Origin: an uncultured Pelagibacteraceae bacterium
Lineage (GTDB): Bacteria > Pseudomonadota > Alphaproteobacteria > Pelagibacterales > Pelagibacteraceae
Length of the DNA: 64,000 nucleotides
Direction: 5' to 3'
NCBI GenBank assembly: GCA_902611265.1
Contig: CACLYY010000002.1
Location: 62,001 to 126,000 of the forward strand
Numbering within the stretch: the first letter of the stretch is position 1; each line of letters starts with the position of its first letter. Of this stretch, positions 42,024 through 50,469 are shown piece after piece. Position numbers and translations under genes: made by a program. The notes under the pieces are model-generated. The model saw only the letters and a list, made by a program, of their open reading frames with translations. It was not told where the DNA came from and searched no databases.

Positions 42024-43178
42024 TTAATTAGAATTAAATTTGATCCATTTACTATTGTTCTTACTTGACTTGATAACGTTTTCTATAAACTTCATTCCAT
42101 CAATTCCATCATCAATCGTAGGGTAACAATTATTTGACTTATCATATTCTTGTCTATCTATTTTAGCTGATAGCTCTTTACAAATATCACTATAAATATT
42201 AGCAAAACCTTCCAAATAACCTTCTGGATGACCTTGAGGAATTCTTGTTACATTTTTAGCTTCTTCACTAGTAATATTGCTTCCTCTTGTAATGTTTTCA
42301 GAAGGGTTGCCAAATTTAGTATAACTCAAGTAATTTGGATCTTCTTGTCTCCACTCAATTCCAGCATTTTCTCCATATATTCTTATTTTGAGATTATTTT
42401 CATTTCCAACCGCTACTTGGCTTGACCATATTGATCCTTTTGCACCCTCTTTGAATCTAAGCATTATTTGGGCATTATCATCTACTTTTCTCCCTTCAAC
42501 AAATGTATGAATATCAGCTGAAATTTCATCTACCTCCAATCCAGTTATAAACCTAATCAAATTGTAAGCATGGGTTCCAATATCTCCTATACAACCACCA
42601 GCGCCGGATCTATTTGGGTCAGTCCTCCATTCAGCTTGCTTTAATCCACTATCCTCTACTTTTGTTGTTAACCAATCTTGTGGATATTCAGCTTGAATAA
42701 CTCTTAAAGAACCCAAGTCCCCTTTTTGGACTAAAGATCTTGCATGTCGAACCATAGGATATCCAGTGTAATTATGTGTCAAAGCAAATATTAATTTTTT
42801 GCTTTCAATTATCTTTTTAAGATCTATTGCTTCCTCACTAGACATACCAATCGGCTTATCACAAATAATATGTATCCCTTTTTCTGCAAAAATTTTTGCA
42901 ATAGGCACATGTAAATGATTTGGTGTTACTATTGAAACTACATCAATTCCATCAGGTCTAGTTGACTCTTTTTCTGCCATCTCTTGATAGGTTTTATAGA
43001 TTCTATCATTTTCTAGACCAAGATCTTTTCCAGTTTCTTTTGAATTTTCAAAGTCAGACGAAAATGATCCTGCAACTAATTCATAATACCCATCAAGTCT
43101 TAAAGCTATTCTATGGACATTTCCAATAAAAGCATCTTTACCACCCCCGACCATACCGATACGTATTTTTCTATTCAT
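42024..43178 (-). CDS. Gfo/Idh/MocA-family oxidoreductase
   Basis: A 384-residue NAD(P)-dependent sugar/polyol dehydrogenase. The Rossmann motif is IGMVGGGKDAFIG near the start, the conserved Lys of the active site is in CDKPIGMSSE (about 108-117), and the catalytic His region is GCIGDIGTHAYNL. It overlaps the isomerase gene by 1 nt. With the divergent ABC importer and DhaKL it probably oxidises the imported sugar or polyol; the substrate is unknown. Confidence 0.9.
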   Translation of the reverse strand: MNRKIRIGMVGGGKDAFIGNVHRIALRLDGYYELVAGSFSSDFENSKETGKDLGLENDRIYKTYQEMAEKESTRPDGIDVVSIVTPNHLHVPIAKIFAEKGIHIICDKPIGMSSEEAIDLKKIIESKKLIFALTHNYTGYPMVRHARSLVQKGDLGSLRVIQAEYPQDWLTTKVEDSGLKQAEWRTDPNRSGAGGCIGDIGTHAYNLIRFITGLEVDEISADIHTFVEGRKVDDNAQIMLRFKEGAKGSIWSSQVAVGNENNLKIRIYGENAGIEWRQEDPNYLSYTKFGNPSENITRGSNITSEEAKNVTRIPQGHPEGYLEGFANIYSDICKELSAKIDRQEYDKSNNCYPTIDDGIDGMKFIENVIKSSKNNSKWIKFNSN

Positions 43179-44233
43179 TAATTAATGCCAAGCATTTTTT
43201 TGTTTGCTTCATGGTCAGCTCCGCTACCTGCAAAATCATCAAAAGCTTTTTCTGTTGTATTAATTATATGATTTTTAATAAATTCTGCTCCCTCTCTTGC
43301 TCCATCTTCGGGATGCTTAAGACAGCATTCCCATTCAAGAACTGCCCAACCATCGTAATCATATGAAGTTAGTTTTGAAAATATGGATTTAAAATCAACT
43401 TGTCCATCGCCAAGCGATCTAAATCTACCAGCTCTATTTACCCATGATTGAAATCCACCATACACACCTTGTTTTCCAGATGGATTTAATTCAGCATCTT
43501 TAACGTGAAACATTTTTATCTTCTCATGATAAATATCAATATGAGCTAAATAATCTAAATGTTGCAAAACATAATGACTTGGATCAAAAAGCATATTACA
43601 TCTTTTGTGATTACCAACTCTTTCCAAGAACATTTCAAAAGTTACACCATCATGAAGATCTTCACCTGGATGTATCTCATAACATAAATCAACTCCATTA
43701 TTATCAAAATGATCAAGAATGGGTTTCCATCTTTTTGATAATTCATCAAATGCATTTTCAATTAACCCTTCAGGTCTTTGTGGCCAAGGGTAAACATAAG
43801 GCCAAGCAAGTGCTCCTGAAAAAGTTACATGTTTATCTATTCCTAGACTGTTTGAGGCCTTTCCAGCCATCATTAATTGATTTACAGCCCATTCTTGCCT
43901 TGCTTTGGGATTTCCTCTTACTTCAGGTGCAGCAAAACCATCAAAAGCAGTGTCATAAGCAGGATGCACTGCAACAAGTTGACCTTGCAGGTGAGTTGAT
44001 AATTCTGTAATTTCTAAATTGTGTGATCTAGCAATTCCTTTAATCTCATCACAATAATCTTTACTTTCAGATGCTTTTTTTAAATCAATTAATCTACCAT
44101 CCCAACTTGGAATTTGTATACCTTTGTAACCAAGAGATGATGCCCATTTACAAATATTATCTAAAGAATTAAACGGTGCATCTTCGCCTACAAATTGTGC
44201 TAGGAAAATTGCAGGACCTTTTATTTTGTTCAT
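43178..44233 (-). CDS. Sugar phosphate isomerase/epimerase-like TIM-barrel protein
   Basis: A 351-residue xylose-isomerase-like TIM barrel (AP_endonuc_2 family). Metal-binding residues are suggested by CYEIHPGEDL (Glu, His), NMLFDPSHYVLQ (Asp, His), MFHVKDAEL (His, Asp) and the final VLEWECC Glu. Such enzymes isomerise or epimerise keto/aldo sugars or act in inositol-type pathways. It is the first gene of the minus-strand pair and diverges from the binding-protein gene across 115 nt, so both sides may share one control region. Confidence 0.88.
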   Translation of the reverse strand: MNKIKGPAIFLAQFVGEDAPFNSLDNICKWASSLGYKGIQIPSWDGRLIDLKKASESKDYCDEIKGIARSHNLEITELSTHLQGQLVAVHPAYDTAFDGFAAPEVRGNPKARQEWAVNQLMMAGKASNSLGIDKHVTFSGALAWPYVYPWPQRPEGLIENAFDELSKRWKPILDHFDNNGVDLCYEIHPGEDLHDGVTFEMFLERVGNHKRCNMLFDPSHYVLQHLDYLAHIDIYHEKIKMFHVKDAELNPSGKQGVYGGFQSWVNRAGRFRSLGDGQVDFKSIFSKLTSYDYDGWAVLEWECCLKHPEDGAREGAEFIKNHIINTTEKAFDDFAGSGADHEANKKMLGIN

Positions 44234-44348
44234 AATTCCCCTTTCTCTTTATTTTTTACCCAACTATTTTTTACAAAAAAAATACTAGCAGGCACAAGTC
44301 TTCTTGGATAGACTATTATTAAGAATAATTAAATTAATAGGAGATAAA

Positions 44349-45653
44349 ATGAAAAAAATAATGATTTTATTGTTTGTTTCTCTATTTACTTTTTCTGCAA
44401 ATTCAAATGCTAAGTCAATAACATTAGGATGGGCCGCATGGGACCCTGCTAACGCATTACAAGAACTTACTAAAGAGTTTACAGCAGAGACAGGAATAGA
44501 TGTTAACTTCGAATTCGTACCTTGGCCAAATTTTGCTGATCGTATGTTGAATGAACTTAACAACAAAGGTAAAACTTTTGACTTGTTAATTGGTGACTCA
44601 CAATGGATCGGTGCTGGTGCAGTGTATGGACATTACGTAAAATTGAATGACTTTTTTGATAAAGAAGGAATTTCAATGAACGATTTCTCACCTGCAACAG
44701 TTTATGCATATTCAACATGGCCAAAAGGAAGTGAAAACTATTATGCACTACCAGCTATGGGAGATGCATTAGCATGGGCTTATAGAAAAGACTGGTTTGA
44801 TAGACCTGAGCTTAAATCTGAATTCAAAAAGAAACATGGTTATGATTTAGGTGTACCTGCTAGTTGGGATCAGCTTTATGACATGTGTACTTTTTTTCAA
44901 GGAAGAGAAATTGATGGTCAAAAAAGATACGGTGCTGCTATAAATACAGAGCGTGGATCTGAAGGTATTACTATGGGAGTAACAGCTGCTATGTACGCAT
45001 GGGGTATGGAGTATGAAAATCCAAATAAACCATATGATATGGAAGGTTATTTCAATTCGCCGCAAGCAGTAGAAGCTGTAGAGTTCTACAGAAAATTATA
45101 TGAGGACTGTGCTCCTCCAGGACATTCTGATGCTTATATGGTAGCAAACTTAGATGCATATAAATCAGGACAAGTAGCATTCCAAATGAACTGGTATGCT
45201 TTTTGGCCAGGTGTTTCTAAAGAAGATAGCGACGGCAGAGTTAGTGGTTTCTTTGCAAATCCAAAACAAAACGTAGCTGCTGCAACATTAGGTGGACAAG
45301 GTATATCTGTTGTTAAATATTCAGATAAACAAGATCTTGCATTAGAATATATTAAATGGTTTGCAAGACCAGATGTACAGCAAAAATGGTGGGATTTAGG
45401 CGGATATTCATGTCATAATGATGTATTAAATTCACCGTCGTTCCCTACATCTACAGTTTATGCACAAGGTTTCTTAGACTCAATGGGAATTGTTAAAGAT
45501 TTTTGGCAAGAACCAACATTTGTTGAGTTAATGTTACCTATGCAGGAAGCTATTCATGATTACGTTGTTAATGGAAAAGGAACTGCTAAAGGCGCTCTAG
45601 ATAAAATTATCGAAGAGTGGGTTGAAGTGTTTGAAGCAGACGGAAAACTTTAA
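44349..45653 (+). CDS. ABC transporter sugar-binding protein (family 1)
   Basis: I place the start at the ATG 44349, behind TAGGAGA, giving a signal peptide (MKKIMILLFVSLFTFSANS, cleavage near SNA-K) and 434 residues in all. The mature protein starts SITLGWAAWDPANALQELTK and has the family-1 extracellular sugar-binding fold, with many Trp (VPWPNF, WYAFWPG, KWWDLGG) that can stack on sugar rings. It heads the plus-strand importer operon, followed by a strong terminator before the permeases. The ligand is unknown; a sugar or polyol is expected. Confidence 0.9.
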   Translation: MKKIMILLFVSLFTFSANSNAKSITLGWAAWDPANALQELTKEFTAETGIDVNFEFVPWPNFADRMLNELNNKGKTFDLLIGDSQWIGAGAVYGHYVKLNDFFDKEGISMNDFSPATVYAYSTWPKGSENYYALPAMGDALAWAYRKDWFDRPELKSEFKKKHGYDLGVPASWDQLYDMCTFFQGREIDGQKRYGAAINTERGSEGITMGVTAAMYAWGMEYENPNKPYDMEGYFNSPQAVEAVEFYRKLYEDCAPPGHSDAYMVANLDAYKSGQVAFQMNWYAFWPGVSKEDSDGRVSGFFANPKQNVAAATLGGQGISVVKYSDKQDLALEYIKWFARPDVQQKWWDLGGYSCHNDVLNSPSFPTSTVYAQGFLDSMGIVKDFWQEPTFVELMLPMQEAIHDYVVNGKGTAKGALDKIIEEWVEVFEADGKL

Positions 45654-45674
45654 CATTAATATTTAAAAATATAA

Positions 45675-45709
45675 AAAAAAAAGGGGGGGTAATATCTCCC
45701 CTTTTTTTT
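45675..45709 (+). terminator. Intrinsic terminator after the sugar-binding protein gene
   Basis: A 12-bp stem (eight A plus GGGG paired with CCCC plus eight T) with an 11-nt loop. The seven-G run is striking in this AT-rich DNA. The U-rich 3' arm gives intrinsic termination, with some read-through to the permease genes. Confidence 0.85.
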
Positions 45710-45719
45710 AAAAAATCAT

Positions 45720-46619
45720 ATGAGCGTTAAAAAAAAATTTAAAGGACTTTCTGATAAGGCCGTAGCGTGGCTTTTCATTGGACCATCTGTCTTTCTTTTA
45801 TTGGCAATAAATATTTATCCTTTGATTTATGCAATCAGAATGTCTTTTACAAATTTTTATGCAAATAAAATTGGGAGAGAACCACAGTTTGTCGGTTTAA
45901 AAAATTATATAAAAGTTCTCAATAAAGAGGCCATATGGGAAAAAATGCAGGTTACTGCAAACTTTATGTTTTGGACTTTGTTACTTCAGGCAGTAATAGG
46001 ATTAGGTTTGGCTTTATTATTAAACAGGAAATTTAAAGGTAATGAATTATTAACCACACTAATAGTATTACCAATGATGTTATCGCCTGCTGTTGTGGGT
46101 GTTTTTTGGACTTATCTTTATAATCCTCAAGTAGGTTTATTTAATTATGTAGTAAACTTTTTTTACGATTTTGGAAGTTTTGATATGATTGGTTCAAGTG
46201 AACTCGCACCTTGGTCGATAGTAATAGTTGATACTTGGATGTGGACACCTTTTACAATGTTAATTTGTTTAGCTGGTCTAAGATCAGTTCCAAATTATTT
46301 ATATGAGGCTGCTGAAGTTGACAGAGCTAGTAAATGGCAACAATTTATATACATCACACTACCATCTGTATTACCATTTTTATTATTGGCTTTGTTATTT
46401 AGAGGGATTGAGAATTTCAAAATGTTTGACATGGTCGTTGAACTTACATCTGGCGGCCCTGGCTCAGCTACAGAGCTCGCCTCAATCAATTTAAAAAGAG
46501 AAGCGTTTGAAAAATGGAAAACTGGTTACAGTTCAGCTTTTGCTGTCATTTTATTTGTAACCATTTTTGGTTTTGGAAATGTTTATGTAAAAGTAATGAA
46601 TAAAATAAAGGAACGCTGA
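45720..46619 (+). CDS. Sugar ABC transporter permease, MalF/UgpA type
   Basis: A 299-residue permease with six predicted helices (first at about 17-36). The EAA loop is YLYEAAEVDRASKWQQFIYI near residue 195. The N-terminal WLFIGPSVFLLLAINIYPLI is typical of this family. It pairs with the next permease, whose start overlaps its stop by 1 nt. Confidence 0.92.
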   Translation: MSVKKKFKGLSDKAVAWLFIGPSVFLLLAINIYPLIYAIRMSFTNFYANKIGREPQFVGLKNYIKVLNKEAIWEKMQVTANFMFWTLLLQAVIGLGLALLLNRKFKGNELLTTLIVLPMMLSPAVVGVFWTYLYNPQVGLFNYVVNFFYDFGSFDMIGSSELAPWSIVIVDTWMWTPFTMLICLAGLRSVPNYLYEAAEVDRASKWQQFIYITLPSVLPFLLLALLFRGIENFKMFDMVVELTSGGPGSATELASINLKREAFEKWKTGYSSAFAVILFVTIFGFGNVYVKVMNKIKER

Positions 46620-47563
46620 TGGATACATCCAGATCATATTTAGAACCTTCATCGTTTTCAAAGAAACTTGCTGCAACAATTATTATTGTTTATACGGTAA
46701 TAACTTTGATACCTATTTCTTGGATGGTAATGACAAGTTTTAAGAATGTTAATAGTGCAATTTCTTATCCACCTGAAGTACTGTTTGAACCATCTTTAGA
46801 GGGATATGTTAACTTGTTTACTAATAGATCAAGGCAATCTCAGGAATATCTTGACTCATTGCCGGCGCCAGAAACTTGGTATGAAGAATTAGTTAGAAGT
46901 AGAGAAATGGTCATTACAGGGCCATCAAAATTTTTAGGCAGATACTCAAATTCAATGATAATTGGCTTTGGGTCAACTTTTGCATCCGTATTTTTGGGTG
47001 CATTAGCGGCGTATGCTTTCTCGAGATTTAGAGTTCCATTAAAAGATGATTTATTATTTTTTATTCTTTCTACCAGGATGTTTCCACCAATAGCGGTGGC
47101 CGTTCCAATATTCATTATGTATAGAAAATTAGGATTAGGGGATACTCACCTTGGAATGATCATATTATACACAGTCGTAAATTTAAGTTTAGCAGTTTGG
47201 TTATTAAAAGGATTCATGGATGAAATTCCTAAAGAATATGAGGAAGCAGCTATGATTGATGGATATTCTAGACTTCAAGCGTTTTTTAAAGTTGTTCTTC
47301 CACAAGCGATGACCGGCATTGCTGCAACAGCAATCTTTTGCATGATTTTTTCATGGAACGAATATGCATTTGCTGTTCTCCTCACTCAATTTAATGCACA
47401 AACTGCTCCACCATTCATCCCGACAATTATAGGAGAAGGAGGTTTGGATTGGCCTGCTATTGGAGCTGGTACAACTTTATTTTTATTACCAGTGATGATT
47501 TTTACAATTATTTTAAGAAAACACCTTTTAAGAGGTATTACATTTGGAGCGGTGAGAAAATAA
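46619..47563 (+). CDS. Sugar ABC transporter permease, MalG/UgpE type
   Basis: A 314-residue permease with an EAA loop (EYEEAAMIDGYSRLQAFFKV, near residue 205) and six helices. A periplasmic segment of about 60 residues (around 45-105, including TNRSRQSQEYLDSLPAPE) between the first two helices is longer than in MalG. It forms the membrane channel with the preceding permease and is coupled to the small membrane protein gene by a 1-nt overlap. Confidence 0.92.
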   Translation: MDTSRSYLEPSSFSKKLAATIIIVYTVITLIPISWMVMTSFKNVNSAISYPPEVLFEPSLEGYVNLFTNRSRQSQEYLDSLPAPETWYEELVRSREMVITGPSKFLGRYSNSMIIGFGSTFASVFLGALAAYAFSRFRVPLKDDLLFFILSTRMFPPIAVAVPIFIMYRKLGLGDTHLGMIILYTVVNLSLAVWLLKGFMDEIPKEYEEAAMIDGYSRLQAFFKVVLPQAMTGIAATAIFCMIFSWNEYAFAVLLTQFNAQTAPPFIPTIIGEGGLDWPAIGAGTTLFLLPVMIFTIILRKHLLRGITFGAVRK

Positions 47564-47754
47564 TGCAAGAAGAAAAATCATTAATGAGAAAAATATTTAG
47601 AAGAGTTTACTGGGAAAATTTGTCTACAGTATTAATTTTACTAGGAGTTTTCATGTTGTTACAACCATTTGCAATGTGGATGTATACTTACTCATTTATT
47701 GTAATTTTAGTTGGAACTATAGGTTTCGTAATCACAAGTCACTTTCCGGATTAA
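47563..47754 (+). CDS. Small two-helix membrane protein in the ABC operon
   Basis: A 63-residue protein starting in the TAATG overlap with the permease gene and ending 1 nt before the first ATPase gene. The N-terminus is charged (MQEEKSLMRKIFRRVYWE), followed by two hydrophobic helices (about 21-35 and 40-58) and the end TSHFPD. Its fixed place inside the importer operon suggests an accessory subunit. Small membrane proteins of unknown role occur in related polyol ABC operons (GlpU in the rhizobial glycerol system is similar in kind). No function is known. Confidence 0.75.
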   Translation: MQEEKSLMRKIFRRVYWENLSTVLILLGVFMLLQPFAMWMYTYSFIVILVGTIGFVITSHFPD

Positions 47755-47755
47755 T

Positions 47756-48838
47756 ATGTCTAAAATTAAAATAGTAAATTTACAAAAATCATTTGGAGAT
47801 TTCACTGCAGTTAAAAATTCTAATTTAACAATTAATGATAAAGAGTTTTTTGTTTTGCTTGGCCCATCTGGATGTGGAAAAACAACAACTCTTAGAATGA
47901 TTGCTGGATTAGAATTACCAACATCAGGAGAAATTTACTTAGGAGAAGAAGAAGTTGGAATGTTAAGAGCATCTGAGAGAGATATTGCCTTCGTTTTTCA
48001 ATTGTTTGCTCTCTATCCACATATGAATGTAAAAAATAACCTATCTTTTCCACTTAAAATGCAAGGTTATAGTAGAAATGAAATTAAAACTAGAGTTGAG
48101 GAGGCAGCAAAACTTTTAAGAATTGATCATATTTTAAACTCCAACATTTCTTCTTTATCGGGTGGAGATAGACAACGTGTAGCCCTTGGTAGAGCTTTAG
48201 TAAGAAGACCAAAAGCATTTTTAATGGATGAGCCTTTAGGTACTTTAGATGCAGAATTTAGAGAATTAATGTGTTTAGAACTCAAGAAATTACATATCGA
48301 TATTGGAGCTACCACTGTTTATGTAACACACGATCAATTAGAGGCAATGTCGTTAGCTGATCGTATTGCTGTAATGGATGGTGGTGAAATTTTACAAGCT
48401 GATGAACCTTCAGTAATCTACAATAAACCTGCAACTAAATTTGTAGCGTCATTTATTGGCTCCCCTGGAATGAATTTTATAAATATTGATCAAGGAATTT
48501 CTAATGAACAGTCGACTTTAAATATAGAAGGTACAAATTTTAGTATACCTAAACAGTACGAGATATCAAAAGGCAAAAAAAACTCATTTGGTATTCGTCC
48601 TGAAAATTTATCTCTTACTAATGAGGGTGGTCTTAAAGGTTCGGTATTTGGAGTTGAATATTTAGGTTCAAGAAAAATTATAACCGTTAAAACTAATTTT
48701 GGAGAAATCAAAGTAAAAACTGATATTTCAACAAGTGTTAAAATCAATGAAAACGTTCAAGTAAAACCTTCAAATGATAACATAATTATTTTTGATGGTG
48801 AGACAGACAAATCTCTTAAAAGTGAGTTTATGAATTAA
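47756..48838 (+). CDS. Sugar ABC transporter ATP-binding protein (1 of 2)
   Basis: A 360-residue MalK/UgpC-type ATPase. Walker A is GPSGCGKTT, the Q-loop region FVFQLFALYPHMNV, signature LSGGDRQRVALGR (Gly-Asp in place of the more usual Gly-Gln), Walker B FLMDEPLGTLD, H-loop VTHDQLEA, then a C-terminal TOBE domain (about 235-350). A second, different ATPase gene follows directly, so the importer probably uses a heterodimer. Confidence 0.93.
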   Translation: MSKIKIVNLQKSFGDFTAVKNSNLTINDKEFFVLLGPSGCGKTTTLRMIAGLELPTSGEIYLGEEEVGMLRASERDIAFVFQLFALYPHMNVKNNLSFPLKMQGYSRNEIKTRVEEAAKLLRIDHILNSNISSLSGGDRQRVALGRALVRRPKAFLMDEPLGTLDAEFRELMCLELKKLHIDIGATTVYVTHDQLEAMSLADRIAVMDGGEILQADEPSVIYNKPATKFVASFIGSPGMNFINIDQGISNEQSTLNIEGTNFSIPKQYEISKGKKNSFGIRPENLSLTNEGGLKGSVFGVEYLGSRKIITVKTNFGEIKVKTDISTSVKINENVQVKPSNDNIIIFDGETDKSLKSEFMN

Positions 48839-49845
48839 TGGCAAAAATAGAATTAAAAAATTTATCTAAAACCTATAATAAAAAAATTGAGGCCTTACAT
48901 GATATAAATTTTACCATTGAGGATGGTCAGTTTTTTGTTTTATTAGGCCCATCTGGCGCTGGAAAAACTACTACATTAAGATGTATTGCTGGATTAGAGA
49001 AAATAGATAATGGAAGTATTTTATTTAACGATGAGTCCGTAACCGAAGATCAACCAGCATCAAGAGATGTTTGTTTTGTGTTTCAACAATACTCTTTATA
49101 TCCTCACTATAGTGTTTATGAAAATTTAGCATTCCCTTTAAGATCTCCAATGAGAAAATTACCTGAGGAAGAAATTAAAACTAAGGTTGAAAATATTGCA
49201 AGCATGTTAAAGATTTCAAATAAGCTAAATAATAAAGCTACACAATTATCTGGTGGTGAGATGCAAAGAGTTGCAATTGGACGTGCACTAGTTCGTGAGC
49301 CAAATTTATACTTGATGGATGAACCGTTATCTTCTCTAGATGCTAAGTTAAGAGAGAGTTTAAGAGTTGAATTAAAAAACATTCAAACCAATCTAAATGC
49401 AACAATACTTTATGTTACACACGATCAAGCAGAAGCCACTACTTTAGCAGATAAAATTGGAGTTTTAAAAGAAGGCCATTTAGTGCAAATAGGTACTCCT
49501 GAAGAAATATATGAAAATCCAAATTCTATATATGTTTCTCAAAGATTGGGTTCACCAAAAATCAATATTCTCCCTGGAACCTTACTTGGAATGAATGATG
49601 TACCTACTTTTGGTATAAGACCTGAGAATATTACAATAGGAAATGGTAACCACTCAGCCAAAATTATCTCAATTGAAAACCTAGGCTCTGAAACAGTAGT
49701 TGCTTTAAATTTTAAAGACCAAGAAATACTTGTGTCAATTCAAGGTAATTATAAATCATCAATAAATGAGACAATTAATTTTGACATCAACAATAAAAAA
49801 GTTTTAAAATTTGATAAAGAAGGAAACAGAATTTATGAGCGTTAG
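48838..49845 (+). CDS. Sugar ABC transporter ATP-binding protein (2 of 2)
   Basis: A 335-residue MalK/UgpC-type ATPase. Walker A GPSGAGKTT, Q-loop FVFQQYSLYPHYSV, signature LSGGEMQRVAIGR, Walker B LMDEPLSSLD and H-loop VTHDQAEAT are intact, with a shorter C-terminal TOBE region than its neighbour. It starts in the stop codon overlap with the first ATPase gene and its 3' end overlaps dhaL by 11 nt, linking transport to the kinase. Confidence 0.93.
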   Translation: MAKIELKNLSKTYNKKIEALHDINFTIEDGQFFVLLGPSGAGKTTTLRCIAGLEKIDNGSILFNDESVTEDQPASRDVCFVFQQYSLYPHYSVYENLAFPLRSPMRKLPEEEIKTKVENIASMLKISNKLNNKATQLSGGEMQRVAIGRALVREPNLYLMDEPLSSLDAKLRESLRVELKNIQTNLNATILYVTHDQAEATTLADKIGVLKEGHLVQIGTPEEIYENPNSIYVSQRLGSPKINILPGTLLGMNDVPTFGIRPENITIGNGNHSAKIISIENLGSETVVALNFKDQEILVSIQGNYKSSINETINFDINNKKVLKFDKEGNRIYER

Positions 49846-50461
49846 TTTTTTAATTTCTCAAGCAAAAAGTGTCCAAAAAGTTATAGATGAAAATTCTGCT
49901 GAAATAGAGGTTCTTGATCAAAAAATTGGAGATGGAGACCATATTTTTAACATACAAAGAGGTTTAAAATTAGTTGTTGAACTTGAAGATTCAATTAAAA
50001 ATTTACCATTAGCCAAAGCTTTAAATATGATAGCAATGAAAGTTCTGTCAGGTATCGGTGGATCATCAGGTGCATTATTTGGAACTTTTTTTATGACTAT
50101 GGCTAAATCTCCTGATCTAGATAAAGATGTTGATTTTAATAAAGCATGTGAAATGATTATTAGTGGAATTAGAGCCATGAAAGAAAGAGGAAAAGCTGAT
50201 GTTGGAGAAAAGACTATGATGGATGTTTTAATACCAGTTTCAGAAAAACTTAACGAATTAAAAAATGAAAGTGAATTTAAATCAGGTTTAAATGAAGTAA
50301 TAAAAATTGCTGAAGAAAGAATGTTATCTACAAGAGATATGTTAGCCACAAAAGGTAGAGCTTCTTTTTTAGGTGAACGTGCAAAAGGACATATAGATCC
50401 TGGAGCCCGTTCTTCACAGCTTATAATCGATACAATTTGTAAATCAGTAATTAATAATTAG
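49835..50461 (+). CDS. dhaL: DhaL-type ATP-binding subunit of a ketose/dihydroxyacetone kinase
   Basis: I use the ATG at 49835 (208 residues). The nucleotide site is in KIGDGDHIFNIQRGLK (near residue 30), the Asp-rich Mg-ATP motif of DhaL, with GGSSGALFGTFF and the C-terminal GHIDPGARSSQLII block. It phosphorylates a ketose held on the partner DhaK. No DhaM (phosphotransferase subunit) gene is near, so the ATP may be exchanged freely instead of being rephosphorylated by the PTS. Substrates other than dihydroxyacetone (erythrulose or apulose) are possible in this family. Confidence 0.88.
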   Translation: MSVSFLISQAKSVQKVIDENSAEIEVLDQKIGDGDHIFNIQRGLKLVVELEDSIKNLPLAKALNMIAMKVLSGIGGSSGALFGTFFMTMAKSPDLDKDVDFNKACEMIISGIRAMKERGKADVGEKTMMDVLIPVSEKLNELKNESEFKSGLNEVIKIAEERMLSTRDMLATKGRASFLGERAKGHIDPGARSSQLIIDTICKSVINN

Positions 50462-50469
50462 GAGGGAAA

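Noticed and set aside
43579-44010. A 143-codon plus-strand ORF inside the isomerase gene.
   Set aside because: It is antisense to a conserved TIM-barrel gene and the peptide is His/Gln/Leu-rich, typical of a reverse-frame shadow.
49918-50349. A 143-codon minus-strand ORF across dhaL.
   Set aside because: dhaL is secure by motif and by operon coupling; the antisense peptide has no family features.
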